A DNA stretch of 64,000 nt from Acridotheres tristis (Eukaryota; Chordata; Aves; Passeriformes; Sturnidae). This document shows, in pieces, positions 12,701 through 25,250 of this stretch (position 1 is its first letter; each line of letters begins with the position of its first letter). A program made the translations under genes and the position numbers. The stretch lies in NCBI GenBank assembly GCA_037013685.1, contig CM072886.1, forward strand, positions 59,512,933 through 59,576,932. The letters are read 5' to 3'. Under the pieces are notes generated by a model. The model made no database searches and had not been told where the DNA came from. It saw nothing but the letters and a program-made list of their open reading frames with translations.

Positions 12701-15700
12701 ATCACTTATCAGTCAGTCACAAGCAATTTGCCCATGTTGGATTCACCACCTTTTCAGGAACCTGCAGCATCAGGAAAATGCACAACTTTTGCTCCTCTCC
12801 ACACATACAGGCACAAAAACATTGTTATGGGCATTCTGTTTCAGAAGACTGACACGTAAATTAAAAATAAATCTCTCCTGGAAATAACACATAGATGATG
12901 CAAGTTTGAATCCCCAGGTACTGTCTCAAAACCATGAAATAATCTTGAAGTCTGGTGCCTTTTATATTGACTCTTTGAAGGCCTTACTTATGTGAAGTTG
13001 CATCACAACTTTTTTGACTCTGCGAAAAGAGGTGAGAAGCTTGCACAAGGAAGACACTAAATAAATATACAAATACACACCAACTCCTACAAACACTCTT
13101 GCAACATTAAGGCTACCGAAGGGTTGGAATAAATCACTAACAAACAGCAAAAGACAGTTTTCTGTGGCAAGTTTGAGCCCCAATACGAATATTCATCCTG
13201 TGGCACCTCACCCTCTCCCTTCCAGGGGGCAATTCAATTGGACATAATATTCATGAGGAAATTCCCATATGTACTTCCATACAAACACAGAGATGCTCTT
13301 ACTTTGTTAGTGAAAAGACCACCAGAAAAACCACATGATGGTATGTGAATCCACGGGATTATTCTTGGAATGAAGATCTTACCATTTAGACTCTACTTCT
13401 TAAGCAGATGAATTCAGTTGTCTTTCACAGTACACAAAAATCAATACATGATACAGAAGGCTATTTCAAACGCACTTCAGTGCCTTCAGAAGGAAAAAAA
13501 TTAGTATGACATGTCTTTTAGTGATTGGTAATTTCTGAAAAACTATCACAATCTTACTTGACTCCTAGTCTGACTATGTAGGGGAAAAAATTGTGTAAAG
13601 AATCAATAAAAGCATTTCAATCACAACTGACATTATGAGTGGAAAACCACGTGGCATCCTATTCAGCACATTACTGAACAAGAACATCTTATAGCAACAA
13701 GAAAAACTTCAAGTTTTGTTTTGGAGGCAGCACAGTAAACAAAGACATGCCTGGACACCATATTTTCATGCTTATGTTTTTTATCTTCACGTCCTATAGA
13801 TCTAAAATTCAATGCATTCTGCCATAATGATAGAATTTGAACAGAAATGCGTACAGGAGGTGAGGGAAACATCTCCAGGCAGTCTTTGTCAAGGCTTGGA
13901 GAGACAGGCCGTGTGAAAGGCTTTCATTTCTCTTCCTTGTACAACATTTCTTGTTCTTCCTGTAGTTAAACTCAGAGGTGAGGGGCACCATCACCTTCAG
14001 GACAAGAGCAGCGTTTCTCAGCTAATAAGCAAAGCATGTTTGTGCAGGGACAAAAAAAAGAAAGAAATCATAACAAAAAAAGAAAAAAGTGCAGACCAAG
14101 ATGAATACTGGCAGAGAAACGACCTGAGCTGCAATAAACCCTTGTGGGGGAGGGGAGTGCTTGCCACAGCATCACCGTCTTGCTTCTGCTACAACAGCAT
14201 CATCTAGCTGATCTCACCACCGAGCTGAATTGAACAAACTGAACAGGAAGTCTAAAGGAAGAAAATAGACAAGATATGATTTATTATGTACAATACAAGA
14301 ACCACCAGTTTAACTGTCTGCATTTCAGTACATCCTGACAGAAAGGGAAAAAAAAAAAATCAATATTTATTTTAAAAGCAATGGTTCTTACAAGGGAAAA
14401 AAAAAAAAAAAAGAGATAACTAAAAACCCAGATGCACTTGCTGCTCAATTAAAAACCAAAGTACAGTTTGAGAGAAGTAATACTAAAGCACTGACAGATC
14501 TTAGAAAGTTACAAGTTTGTTGCTAACAGATTAAGGTAAGACAGAGCATCTTTTGAATGCTATGAGAACAGCACATGTGTGTCCCCCTCTAATGAGTGGC
14601 AAGACTCATAAATCATGAACAGCAAAATCATGAGCTCCAAGGGAGGTCTACCTCTTCATCTGTGACAATTAATGTGTCACCCTCACAGCAACCCAGAGGC
14701 AAATTCCTTATGCTATTTTTTATGCATGTATTGTCTTAAAACATATCTCTTCCAAAATTACACTTGACATTTCTTTAATGGACTGGCTTGCACTCCAGCC
14801 AACCAGCATCATAGATTTACAGACATCAGACACAATAAAGATCTTATAAAATTCATCTAATGTTCTATTCTCCCCCACCCCCAATATAAAGGGACAAAAG
14901 GCATTGAAGTATATCTTTTTTTACTTATTACCAGTAACAGTTATACAGGGAGACAGTCTTCTCAAGGTTTGTCATGAATTTTTCATGATTAAAAGCAGTG
15001 TAAAATAGTCTATGGTTGTGACCTATATTCACAAAACAAGGGAACATAAATGTAAATAAGGAATAACAAGGGAACAACAAAATGTAAATACCCATTCCAC
15101 AGTATGCAGAGAAATCAAAAGGCTTACCTTAGGGTAAGCTTATACTATGGCTAATTTTTAGGTTAGCTCCTGATAAAGGCTGATAAAGATCAGAGCCTGC
15201 ATCATCTGCCTAGCACTTTAAACTTGCTTCAGTGCAATTTTCTTTAATACTTTTGCACAGTGCTTATGTGCAAATAGACCTCAACTCCTGCCGTTTCCCA
15301 GGGTTTATTCTCTCTTTCATCATATATTTTGTGCCATCTGCAGACAAGCAGCACTACTCACATAAGTTGTCTTACTAAAAAAATCAGTTGGATCATTCAG
15401 CAGACAAAGCCTGAAAGCTTGTCGCTCCCTATAAACGAGAGGAGAGGAGGAGGTTTATAGCAGTAAATGAGGGCTTTGACAAGGAAGCTGCAGCAGTTTT
15501 GTGCCAGGGGGTAGGACACCGTCCTCTCCCATCCCATTCCTGCCCAAGGACTGCCATCTGTATGGCTGAGACAGCAGAAGAGAACAAATGCCCTTGCCAT
15601 CCTCACCACTGTTCACCCTCAACATATTCATTTAAACCGTAATGCTATGAGCTAGGACAGAAAATAATTGCCTGGATTTTATATTTATTCACCTATCATG

Positions 15701-16560
15701 AAGTTAACAGCATTTTAAAAGTAACAGAACATGAATCCAACTTTGTTTATTCAGTACCACACTTTAAAAGCTGGCAATCTAAAATTTTTGCCCTACAATC
15801 TACACTCAGAAATGAGCGCATGGCAGTAGTCATGCTACTAAAAAAAATAGTTTTCCTTCTGCAGGTACTGCTCTCTAACGTGGGAGATAAAAGGAAGCCA
15901 AGAACTCTTTAACACCTGAGGTTTGCAACACTGGCACCTCTGTCATACATCCGAGCACTGAGAGGAGATGAGCATCTACAGGGAAGCATTGAATGGGTCT
16001 TGGACCTGGGGGCTGTGGGAGCCAGCACGCCCCTTCTTCTCCTCGGCTTCTATTAGAGGTCAGGAATGAAGATTAAACAAGGAATTCACAACCTGGTTCC
16101 AGTGTCCTACCCAAAGGCTTCAAAACTCCAGCTCTCTCACAGCAGACGTCATTTTACCTCAGTGACAACAATTTCAACAGGCAGTGAGCACAGATGAAAA
16201 AAAAAATCTATGATAACGCGCTATACAATCTCCAGCTATCACATAAATTATTTAGGACTTTAAATCAATATTTGAGATACATCCAGAAATTCTGAATCAT
16301 AGGGAAAAAGAAAAACCCCAACTTTTAAAGATGGGAAAAGATGGAAAAATATCTCTTGCTAGGTTTCAATATCTCACTACTATTTGTAATGTTAGAGAAA
16401 ATTAACAAGAGCATCTCCTCTTGCATCAGCTCTGTGGCTGTTTCTTTCACTACAGTGACTCTGGATGTGACTAACACCATAAGTACGTGAATGCCACACT
16501 ACAGCACAACCAGTGCCTACATGCTGGGACCTGAAAGACTTTGGCACCAATCAGAAAATG
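9791..16560. other. AT-rich non-coding DNA
   Basis: No exon, RNA gene or repeat family is recognisable. Visible low-complexity items are A runs near 14,349-14,360 and 14,397-14,412 and AT-rich patches around 12,180-12,660. Open frames reach only about 60-107 codons and have no recognised domain. Confidence 0.6.
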
Positions 16561-16570
16561 AGAAGGTGAG

Positions 16571-16664
16571 ATTTGCATTTGCATGTCAGAGGCTGCTATC
16601 ACGTCTCTGGGGGATGGTCACACATTTCCCCAAATCCCTACAAGACTACTCAAACCATGCAAAT
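16571..16664 (+). promoter_or_regulatory. Cluster of three POU octamer motifs
   Basis: ATTTGCAT occurs at 16,571-16,578 and again at 16,577-16,584, the two copies overlapping by 2 bp. The inverse ATGCAAAT occurs at 16,657-16,664. ATTTGCAT is the known octamer bound by Oct/POU-domain factors. Three perfect copies within 94 bp is well above the expectation for DNA of this composition. Whether the cluster acts as an enhancer cannot be told from sequence alone. Confidence 0.4.
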
Positions 16665-17639
16665 CTGGCACTCACTGGAGAGAAGACAGCTGCCCTGCAG
16701 AGACTGCAAGCCAGGAGGATAGATACTTGCCATTGAAAGCCAGGCCTTATTTTTCACATCCCCTGCTACTCCAGCAGCAGGCCACCTGGCACCAGCTGGC
16801 CAGGCAATCTCAAGCAGCACAGAAAGAATATAATTTCACCAAATTGCTGCTGCCTCCAGTCCCCTGCCTGACATGCACGTCCTTGTTGCATAGGTAGAGT
16901 AACATTCATAGGGCTCCTAAAAGCTTCCTATTACAGCCTAAAAGGAAAAAAAAAAGTGACAGAAAACCCTGGTGAGGGTCCTGTAGAGCAGATGCAAGCT
17001 GAAGGAACAGAAGAGATCGTTATGACTTTTATTTCTTCATACTTACACTAGAGAACTCTAGTGGGCTACACAAAATTAATGAGGACCTGTATTAAACATG
17101 TAGGCACTCCCTCTATATAATGAATATGTGGGCATTAAAAACCCCTGCTGCTCTTCTCAAAGCAGATGGGGTAATTCTCGGCAGCCCTGGCTTTGAATGC
17201 ATCTGGTAGCCTACTGTCATCTTTCACAAAGCTCCTTCTCAGTCCCCGGGCAGGGGCTGCTGGTGTGGGACACAATGCAAGGCTCCACGTAACCACAGCA
17301 CAATGGAGCTAACACACTTCAAACCTCAGCAGTATAAATAGGCTTCTTCACACTACCTTGCAACAGGAAAACACAAAAGATATCTTGGACTGGATTTGCA
17401 GAACTGCTGAACAAGCTTGCTCAAAGAAATTAGGTGATATGAACCATGTACCTGCAAATACACCAGAGATCAGCACAACAAACAGGAGTCGTGACCAGAA
17501 AAGCCTGGCTTTCATTGGAATGCTTGCTTCACCACTGGTGAAAAAATCATCACTGCCACAACACCAGAGGATAGTTCTGAGAATATGTAACTTCACAATG
17601 AATATTTTGTGTGAGTCTCTCCACTCTGGCTTATAGCTT
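16665..17639. other. Non-coding DNA
   Basis: No gene is recognised. A small 18-bp inverted repeat with 8-bp arms (cactagag/ctctagtg) and a 2-bp spacer lies at 17,046-17,063. Open frames on both strands at 17,348-17,636 largely mirror each other and carry no domain. Confidence 0.55.
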
Positions 17640-17760
17640 TTTCTATATGTTAACCAGCTATTAGATATATAACAATGATAATTTAAAAATTAATTTATTA
17701 TCAAATTTATTTATTTAACAATAACTAATATTAAATAAAATTTATAAATTATTATTGTGT
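17640..17760. repeat. AT-rich low-complexity tract
   Basis: About 120 bp almost entirely of A and T (taattt, aaattt and ttattt words), with no fixed repeat unit. It abuts a GC-richer segment to the right. Confidence 0.75.
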
Positions 17761-17829
17761 CATTGAAACCACGGGAACAGCCAGGGCTAAGAACTCTGCA
17801 GCAGAGATGTTTATGAAGCCACGCACGTT

Positions 17830-18460
17830 AATGAATGCCCAGGGACTCTTCATTACAGGCATGGGTGACAATGGAGCAACGGCTGGAGCAAATGCAGATG
17901 TACAGCCCCATTCATATGCAGATGTCCGGGTCCAGGCAACCCCAGGCTGGCTGGGGGATCCTTTGTCCACCCATGCCCAACCCTGGGGAAGTGAAGGGCT
18001 GTAGCCATGCAGAGCAGTGACTCCTTTGGAGGGGCAATCCATGGCATTAAAGCACAGTCACAAGGCTTGGGCCAGGCGCCTGTGCAAGACCCAGGTGAGA
18101 AATAACTCACAAAACAGGGAGAAGGGGATTCAGATGCACATGGCAGGGAGCAAAGGGTCGGGCAGGTGCAGTGCTCCGAGAGCCTCACAGAACCAAAGGT
18201 GTGTTTGTAGGTGCATGTGGGATGGAAATGCAGCCACGGTGAGATGAGAAGCACAGCATTCCAAAATGGCAGCATCTCATCCCCTGCACGCCTCGACACG
18301 CAAGGCAGCGACAGCGCAAGTCTGCGCTTCAAATTAAACACATCCAAAACCAGAAGCCTTTGTCTCCAGGCTCCCACCCTCACAGAAAGGCCTCTCAGAC
18401 AAAAAAAAAAAAAAAGCAAGAGACCACTGTGAGAACACAGCAGGACACACCATGCAGGAA
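17830..18460. other. GC-richer non-coding patch
   Basis: A local rise in G+C with an occasional CpG and no known repeat pattern. A long minus-strand open frame covers about 17,853-18,491, but it starts at TTG, runs through an A/T homopolymer that reads as Leu/Phe, and has no recognised domain. I do not call a gene. An unannotated exon or an old degraded repeat remain possible. Confidence 0.4.
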
Positions 18461-18479
18461 AGGCTGACAAAGGTGCCCG

Positions 18480-19230
18480 TTCAATTAGCAAAAGACTTAG
18501 AGTGTTTTATTCCTCATCCTGCCTTGAGATAACACTACGCTGCAAGCGCAAGGAAGTCAAAATGTTTTTTCACATTTAAACCAACACAAAACTGCAATTT
18601 TAAGTCAATTGCATTCCTTTAAAACGCCAACTTCAGCACAGCGCTCTGTAAAAAATTTGTTCAGCCTAGGATCCAAATCCATACCACAAATGCTTCCTAT
18701 ATGATCAAAATAGCGTTACTCAAACATTTACAAATCCTTAAAAGAAAATATAATGGCTTTAGGGGATCAATGCAATGAAAAAAACCCTTCTTATAAATGT
18801 GTTGCCCTCAATTTGCATTTGCATGACATTTCTGGCTCCAAAATCTCCAAAACACAATACAATCCATCATTCGCCTAGCCATTATCAACACAGAATATGT
18901 AATATGTGCTTTAATTTCACGCCACCCAGCATTGAAAAAGAAAAAAAATCTTTGAAATATTAAATAATTAAAATATATGACTTGCCACTGAGGTCCAAAT
19001 AAGATATTTGTATCAAATCCTGCCAGTTTATTGCTTTACCAGCTGCCTATGAACAGGGATAATGCTTTCACAAAGGTTCTTTAAAGGCTTATATTATTAA
19101 TCAGTTTTCTGAAACTATTAAGTTACACTCCAATTTCCCACCCCCATCACCAATTGTAGGTCTTTGTTAAACATTCTTTTAGCTTTTACCATGGCAAAGA
19201 AAAAAAGCAATGAATTGTGGGATGCCTCTT
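18480..19230. promoter_or_regulatory. Candidate conserved non-coding element
   Basis: The stretch has the texture of deeply conserved non-coding DNA: mixed-complexity AT-rich sequence without repeats. It carries a doublet octamer (ATTTGCAT at 18,811-18,818 and 18,817-18,824) and several homeodomain-like TAAT/ATTA words around 19,090-19,110. It contains no open frame with recognisable content. The call rests on visual impression and motif density only, because conservation cannot be measured here. Confidence 0.3.
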
Positions 19231-22200
19231 ACTCTGGGGGAAAGGTTTTGAATAGAACAGCTGTCCAGAGGTCAGGCAAAAATGCATTCCCCTCTGACAA
19301 TAAGGGCCTTTTTGTGGGGAAGGAATAGGAATTCAGAAAAAGAATTTATGGAATTGGAGAGATACAATAAGAGGTTAAAGAGAGAACTTCAATCAAGAGG
19401 AAAGAGGGGAACATAAGGAACTGCAAAAGAGAAGGAAGATATCACCAGCCACACCAGCAGGGAGCAAAATGCTGAAACAGTTGTTCTACAAGAAGGAAAT
19501 ATAAATACATATAGACATACAGAGAGAGAGGGTTGCTGGAGAGGAAGAGATGGCTGGTCCTGGGAATGCAGGCCTGCACCACGGTAGGGGCTCCCTTTCC
19601 CTCTCCCTTCTGCAAAGTGAAACTCTGTCAGCAAAATGACACCCCCATAAAAACAAATCATGGAAGTGGGTGGATGAGGCATTCTCCAGGAAGGTGGGAA
19701 ATGGGGCCTTGACTGTTTCTGCAATGAGAGAGCAGTGAACCCAGCATTTGCTTCGAGGATCTATTTTAGAGGAAAACTGAGGCCACAGCTCTGTTTATGT
19801 GGTTGAGATTTGAAGACATCTGCTGGGCACACTCTGGGTCCTATTGGCTGCACAACATTAAAACAAAGCTTTCGTCAAAATATATCACACCTCTTACACA
19901 TGCATCTTTCTTGCCTCAGAAAGAAGGGGGAAAAAAATTTTAAAAAACCTGCGTTTCCAAGCTATATAATATCCAGGTCTCACACTTGCCAAAGGCGTTA
20001 TTAACAAACATCACCAAAATATCCTGTTTTGTAACGTTTATGAGAGGGTATCCTTGTGTCAGGGTTATTTGATGCTTATCACCATAAGACACAGGACAGC
20101 GCTGAGGTGGAAGTTACTTCACTTGTTAACCCATTGTGTTGCCCAAGAGCCTGGCAGCTGCTTACACGACTTGGAGCAAGCACAGCATCATGCTCAGAAG
20201 AATTGTGTGCCTCTACAGCTACAAGGCAGCTAGCATAAACACACACATACACACATCCTCCTCATTTTCAGGAATTTGTCCTAATGTGATGTTTCCCATC
20301 ACATCCTTATACAAATACTTTATATGTTGCAATAGAAATTACAAAATGTTAATGCAGATGCAATTTTTACAGGCACAAGCCTGCAGCTTCACATGACTTT
20401 AAAACATGATTAAATATAGAGTTTTCAGTTAGACTTCTTGATATTTCTCAATCAGAACAGAAATGAAAGGAAGTGACAGGTATTGGAGCTCATGAACTTC
20501 CTTAAATCTGAGCTATGAGGTTAGTCAAGCATACAGTGCTCAAATGCCTGAATCTGGATTGGTTTTATTGGTAAAAGACTACCCAGCACTCACTGCTTCA
20601 GAGGCTACTTTTTTCCCCCTACACTACATTAATAGTGGGACCAAGAATACAGCAGTCCAGAGAGAAAGTGGATGTTTTCCTACAAGAAAAGAAAGCTGAA
20701 CAAACCAGCAAAAAACCCAGACTCAACCTAGGGCCCTGACGCACTGAAGCATTTTCACGCCACTGAGTTCTGATGTTATTTAAGCATTTTTTTTCCCCAC
20801 ACTTTGCTGAAATGAGGCTGGTACACAGTCCATCCAAAATGCTGAGCAGCAGAAATGAAGCTTGTTAGGCCATGCAGAACTGGAACTCCAAGACTCGACA
20901 CATCAAGAGTGCTGTGAAATGAACCCCTGGCTGGTCCTGACAACCACCTCAGTGCTGCTGGCACCTACAGCAATGCTCTCCAATCCACTGGAACAGGCAC
21001 CAGCCTGTGCAGCACAGAATTATTTTCACTGCACCTGCAGCGCACAGACAGGAGATAATTTACAATAATTTGTCAGGATTAACCTTTTGATAAGGCATAA
21101 ATTTTTCCTAGGTTTAGAGCACTTTATAGAGGAGCAAAGGTTCATTTATATTAAGCAAATGCTGCATCAGCAGTTTGACAGTAGCAAAACTGTGATGCTG
21201 AGACTGGTTACGACTCTGCTGGCCTTAATCTCTATTGCAATAAAACGAAGCTTGGCATTTCAGCATGGCAAGATATGATTCATAACTAAACATCATTCTT
21301 CTTTAGCTTTGGAAATGTCAAACAGGATAATTAACAGGAGATACTCGTGGGTTCACACATTCCAGATGTAGAGATTTATGTGGACTCTGCATCACAAAAC
21401 ACTGACAAGTTATTTGTAGCCACATGTTTTAAAACTGCCTTTGTAGTTTCCTCATATTCAGCACAGCCAAACAGAATGAGTCAGGTCTGAACAGTTCATG
21501 CTCCTGACCTTATCCAACACAACGAATAAAACACTGTGTTGGTTCACTATCTTTTAATATGTCAAATCCAGCTATTTATAAACATATAAATAAAAAATAA
21601 ATTCTATGGCCTGCTGTTCACATGTGAGTTTCATTCTTTCTCAGAAAACATCCCCAAGGAGCCTACAGTGAATGTTACCCAGTTCTCAGCCATTCACACC
21701 ACCTACGTTTATATTTACAGTGCTGTTCTTCACTCTGCTTAAGTAGGCAGGTATTTTTAGCCATGCCATGATGCATGTTTAAAAATTGATTAAAATAAAT
21801 ACTCCTACAGCACTTCCATTTGAAGACTACACATCCCACACGCTCTTCTGCTGGACCAAACCACACATAATAAGGTGCCAAAATATTTTCTTGCAAGAGA
21901 GACACTTCCAAACATTATACCAGCAGAAGCTCCCCTGATACTTTGCCAAGAGCCCAAAGCAACAACTAGTAAATATGAAATACAGTCATCTCCCTGGCTA
22001 ATATAGAGAGGGAAACTCTTCCTACGCAGAAAGCACAGGCTCTGGGTACAGCTCTGCACTGCATTTTGAATCCATACTGAGCACAAACCATACCCATATA
22101 AGAGAGATGCAAGAAGCCGGATTGCTCAGTACATGATCATGTGCTTCATTAAGCCTTATCTGTTTCTCACTTTTTCTTTGTGATAGAGGAAAAAAATATA

Positions 22201-24640
22201 CCAAGGAACAGTTTGATAACCTTCAAGTTGCTTTTTAGGTTTGGTTTGACTTGCCATCAACAATTATTTTTATCATTACAGCATTGAAACATTTTAATAG
22301 TGTCTAGACTCGCACATAAGAATATAGCTGGTTACTAAGAGTTAGGTTTACAGGCCTTCACACTTACTGCTATATCCATTCAAAACAATATTATTTTCAA
22401 TACATTCTCTTTTGAATTACTACCATTTTCTTCTTTGGAGGATGCAGAATAGCTAGATATGCACCAAACTGCAAGAATCCCATTTGCAATTAGTAGAACA
22501 TCAGAAATATAAATTTCTAGAAATTTCTAGACAGAATACATATGTCTCTATCATCCATAACAAATGCCAGACACTTTACATCCCATACTCCAACTCAGTA
22601 AAGTACTTTCTATTCAGAACAAAATCTAGACCTCAGCATTGGCCTTAGTAGGACTAAATGTAACCACACACTGAAATATTTTGTCAAAAGTAAGGTTCTT
22701 GACACTTATCTCAACTTCATGGACAGGTCTACCAGCATGCATCAAGGCAATAGATTCCAAAATAAAGATGTGCAGATTCTCTTTTTGTTTGGAATCAGAA
22801 AAGGGGAGAGTGTGTCTATGTGTATGATTTTGTTTCACCTCTTGTGCTTTGAAGGAAAGAAAAAGAGAGCAAAGCAGATGACACAAAAAAAGGACTATCT
22901 AGAGGTTTTGCTGGGAGAAACCAGTTTTAAAATGCTGTTTAAAAAAAAACCAAAAGTTTTCTTATGAACTGTTGCCTTCTGCTTACTGTTTCTGTTCTTG
23001 AGATATGGAAAATTAAAGAGTCATTCAAATGAAAACATATCATTACTTGAAAATCATAGATAAAACGTTGCTATGCAAAAAGAAAGCTTTTGACTGACAA
23101 AGTGGAACTGAAGGAAAAACACACCCACAGAAAGAATTCATGCCACAGATGAAAACTTGGATGACAGAGAGAAAGAAATTAGGTTTATAAAACTTCAAAT
23201 ATTTGTACAGATCCTTTGCTCCTACCCTATTATCAATGCCACTAAGTTCACAAGCTTATGCAAAAAATTTCAAAATATAGATACAATGCTCATCCCTGGA
23301 CCCACTGAAACAGGTTCCTAACTTCAAGGGGCAGATAATAAAATGCAGCTGAAGACAATGGAAGAAATAGTGCTTCTCTATGGCCTAATGTCTTTTTTTT
23401 CTAATACTAATAATATAAATTAAAAGTAAACACCCTTCATAGACTTTTACCTTCATCACATTATTGAAACGAAGGAACTTAAAAACAACAGGTCAAATCA
23501 CCATTTGTGTCAAGGCAAAAAGAAAAAAAATTCAAGCTTGCTTTTTATTTATGCTGCTATTTTCCTTCCTTAAGAAAAAATTCCTGTGTTACTAATCTTC
23601 AAGACCTTTTCATTTGAAATTAACTATTATCCTTACATTAGCTCCAGCACTTTGCCATAAATTCTACTTATATTTAATCAATGTGATTGACTCTGTTGTT
23701 GACCATGTACAGCAATGTTTAGAATTAATGCATCCTCACCTACTACACCCACTGCTGTCTTATACAAGAAGATGGAAAGCAAGCTCTCCTGCCTTCTCTT
23801 CCAATTTTCTGTTAATTTTGAATGGAATAGCTACTCTGCTGAACTAAATGGAAAGAAAATATTTCCTCTATATGAACAGGCTGGCTTTGTCAAATGCTCA
23901 CACCTCAGGCATAAATCCAGCAGCCTCCAACCACTCAGTGAGCTGATTTTTCTCTCCAAGTTCAACAGAAAATTTTAATTTATTTTTTAACTTGCAGTAA
24001 TTTCCTCAAGCCTAAATAAACTCATGTCTCACTCTGCAGTCAGTTTTGAGCTCTATGTTATTTCAAGAAAATATTTAACTGTTGCGTACTTTTTCAAAAT
24101 AAAAATATTTTCATCAACTCAAGTCTTTCAGAAAGAGACCTTTGCAAATAATAATTTTTTTTTTTATCTCTGCATAAAAGTGTAAGTATTGATTTTACAG
24201 CATTTATTTCCTTGTTCACAGAATCAACTGTTGTGTGATTTTATTAGTGCATTTGGGTATTTAAAAGAAACAGGAAGAAATGAAACCTACCCAACCATTT
24301 TATACAAAAATCACCCAAACCTCAGAACCAACAATTCCTCATCCTGTTTCTCTGCTTAACATTTATTCCTACCCTTATAACAATTTAGTCTTTTTTGCTT
24401 TTTAAACTCGTAAATATTTTTCTAAAGTGGCAGCAATTGAAACAACACTGCCATTTCCCTGGTTTTGTACTGACAAACCAAAACCACTCAAACACAAAGC
24501 TAATGTAAGTAACAAAAAACAGAGAGTAGCTGTATTTACATGCTATACAAGGTGAAGCCAGAATAGATAAACCACTCCACCCATATCTCCATGACAGCAC
24601 AAACACATTTAATATCTTGACTTCACTCATAGCATCTCAA
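19231..24640. other. Non-coding DNA
   Basis: No exon or repeat family is recognised. It holds a short CA-rich stretch near 20,235-20,257, a heat-shock-element-like array at 22,515-22,531 and T-rich runs near 24,155-24,165. Open frames reach about 111 codons without domains. Confidence 0.6.
22515..22531. promoter_or_regulatory. Heat-shock-element-like array
   Basis: The triplets TTC, GAA and TTC alternate at exact 5-bp spacing (22,515-17, 22,520-22, 22,525-27), followed by GAC at 22,530-32 as an imperfect fourth unit. The known HSF1 site is built of alternating nGAAn units at this spacing. It lies far from any promoter seen in the window, so a chance or distal site is possible. Confidence 0.3.
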
Positions 24641-24649
24641 TCCTCCACT

Positions 24650-25250
24650 GAGACCATTTGCACTACAATTATATGATCTGTAAGTGTCCTTATTTGTGTG
24701 CAGACATGGTAAAGCCAGGCTCCCAGTAACTCCATCACAGAGCAAATTCCCAAAGGCCGGTGGCCAGCAGGCTGGATGGGAACAAGGGAAGGTTTCCTGT
24801 GCTGCCTGCAGGATTTGCATTTCAAGGTCTGCACAAACAAAAATCACCAGATCAACCAAACGAGAAGCACGCTTGTTTTCCAGGTCCTACAGCTCACGTT
24901 CCAGCAAGGAAACAGATGATGTGGAGCCGGGATCTGCTCTTCTCCAGTCCACACAGGCACAGGCAGTAGCCCATCTTTAATCTGCCCCGGAGGAGCCTCT
25001 CACTGAGCCCCTCACATACAGTGGGACACGGTACAGCTGCCAAGGACAGCACAGACACCGTGCAAAAAGCTGGCAGCTCCTCCCAGCCCCGCAGAGCAGA
25101 GCCGAGCCTGGCACAGGCCAGCCTGGAGGGCAGCAGCACCTTTAGGGACTCCTGTGCTACCCAGGGGGACAGCCCCACATCCTCCCTCAGCAGCAGCCTG
25201 GCACCTCCTGTCCTGCACCAGTGCCCATCTAAGCGGGTGTAAAAGCAGGT
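24650..25250. other. GC-richer non-coding patch
   Basis: G+C rises and 'cagcctgg', 'ggcagcag' and 'ccagcagg' words recur. It contains overlapping open frames on both strands with no recognised domain, plus one octamer (24,813-24,820). It could be an eroded repeat or an unrecognised exon; I cannot decide. Confidence 0.4.

Noticed and set aside
17853..18491. 212-codon minus-strand open frame
   Set aside because: It starts at TTG, includes a homopolymer-encoded Leu/Phe run, overlaps frames on the other strand and matches no family I know.
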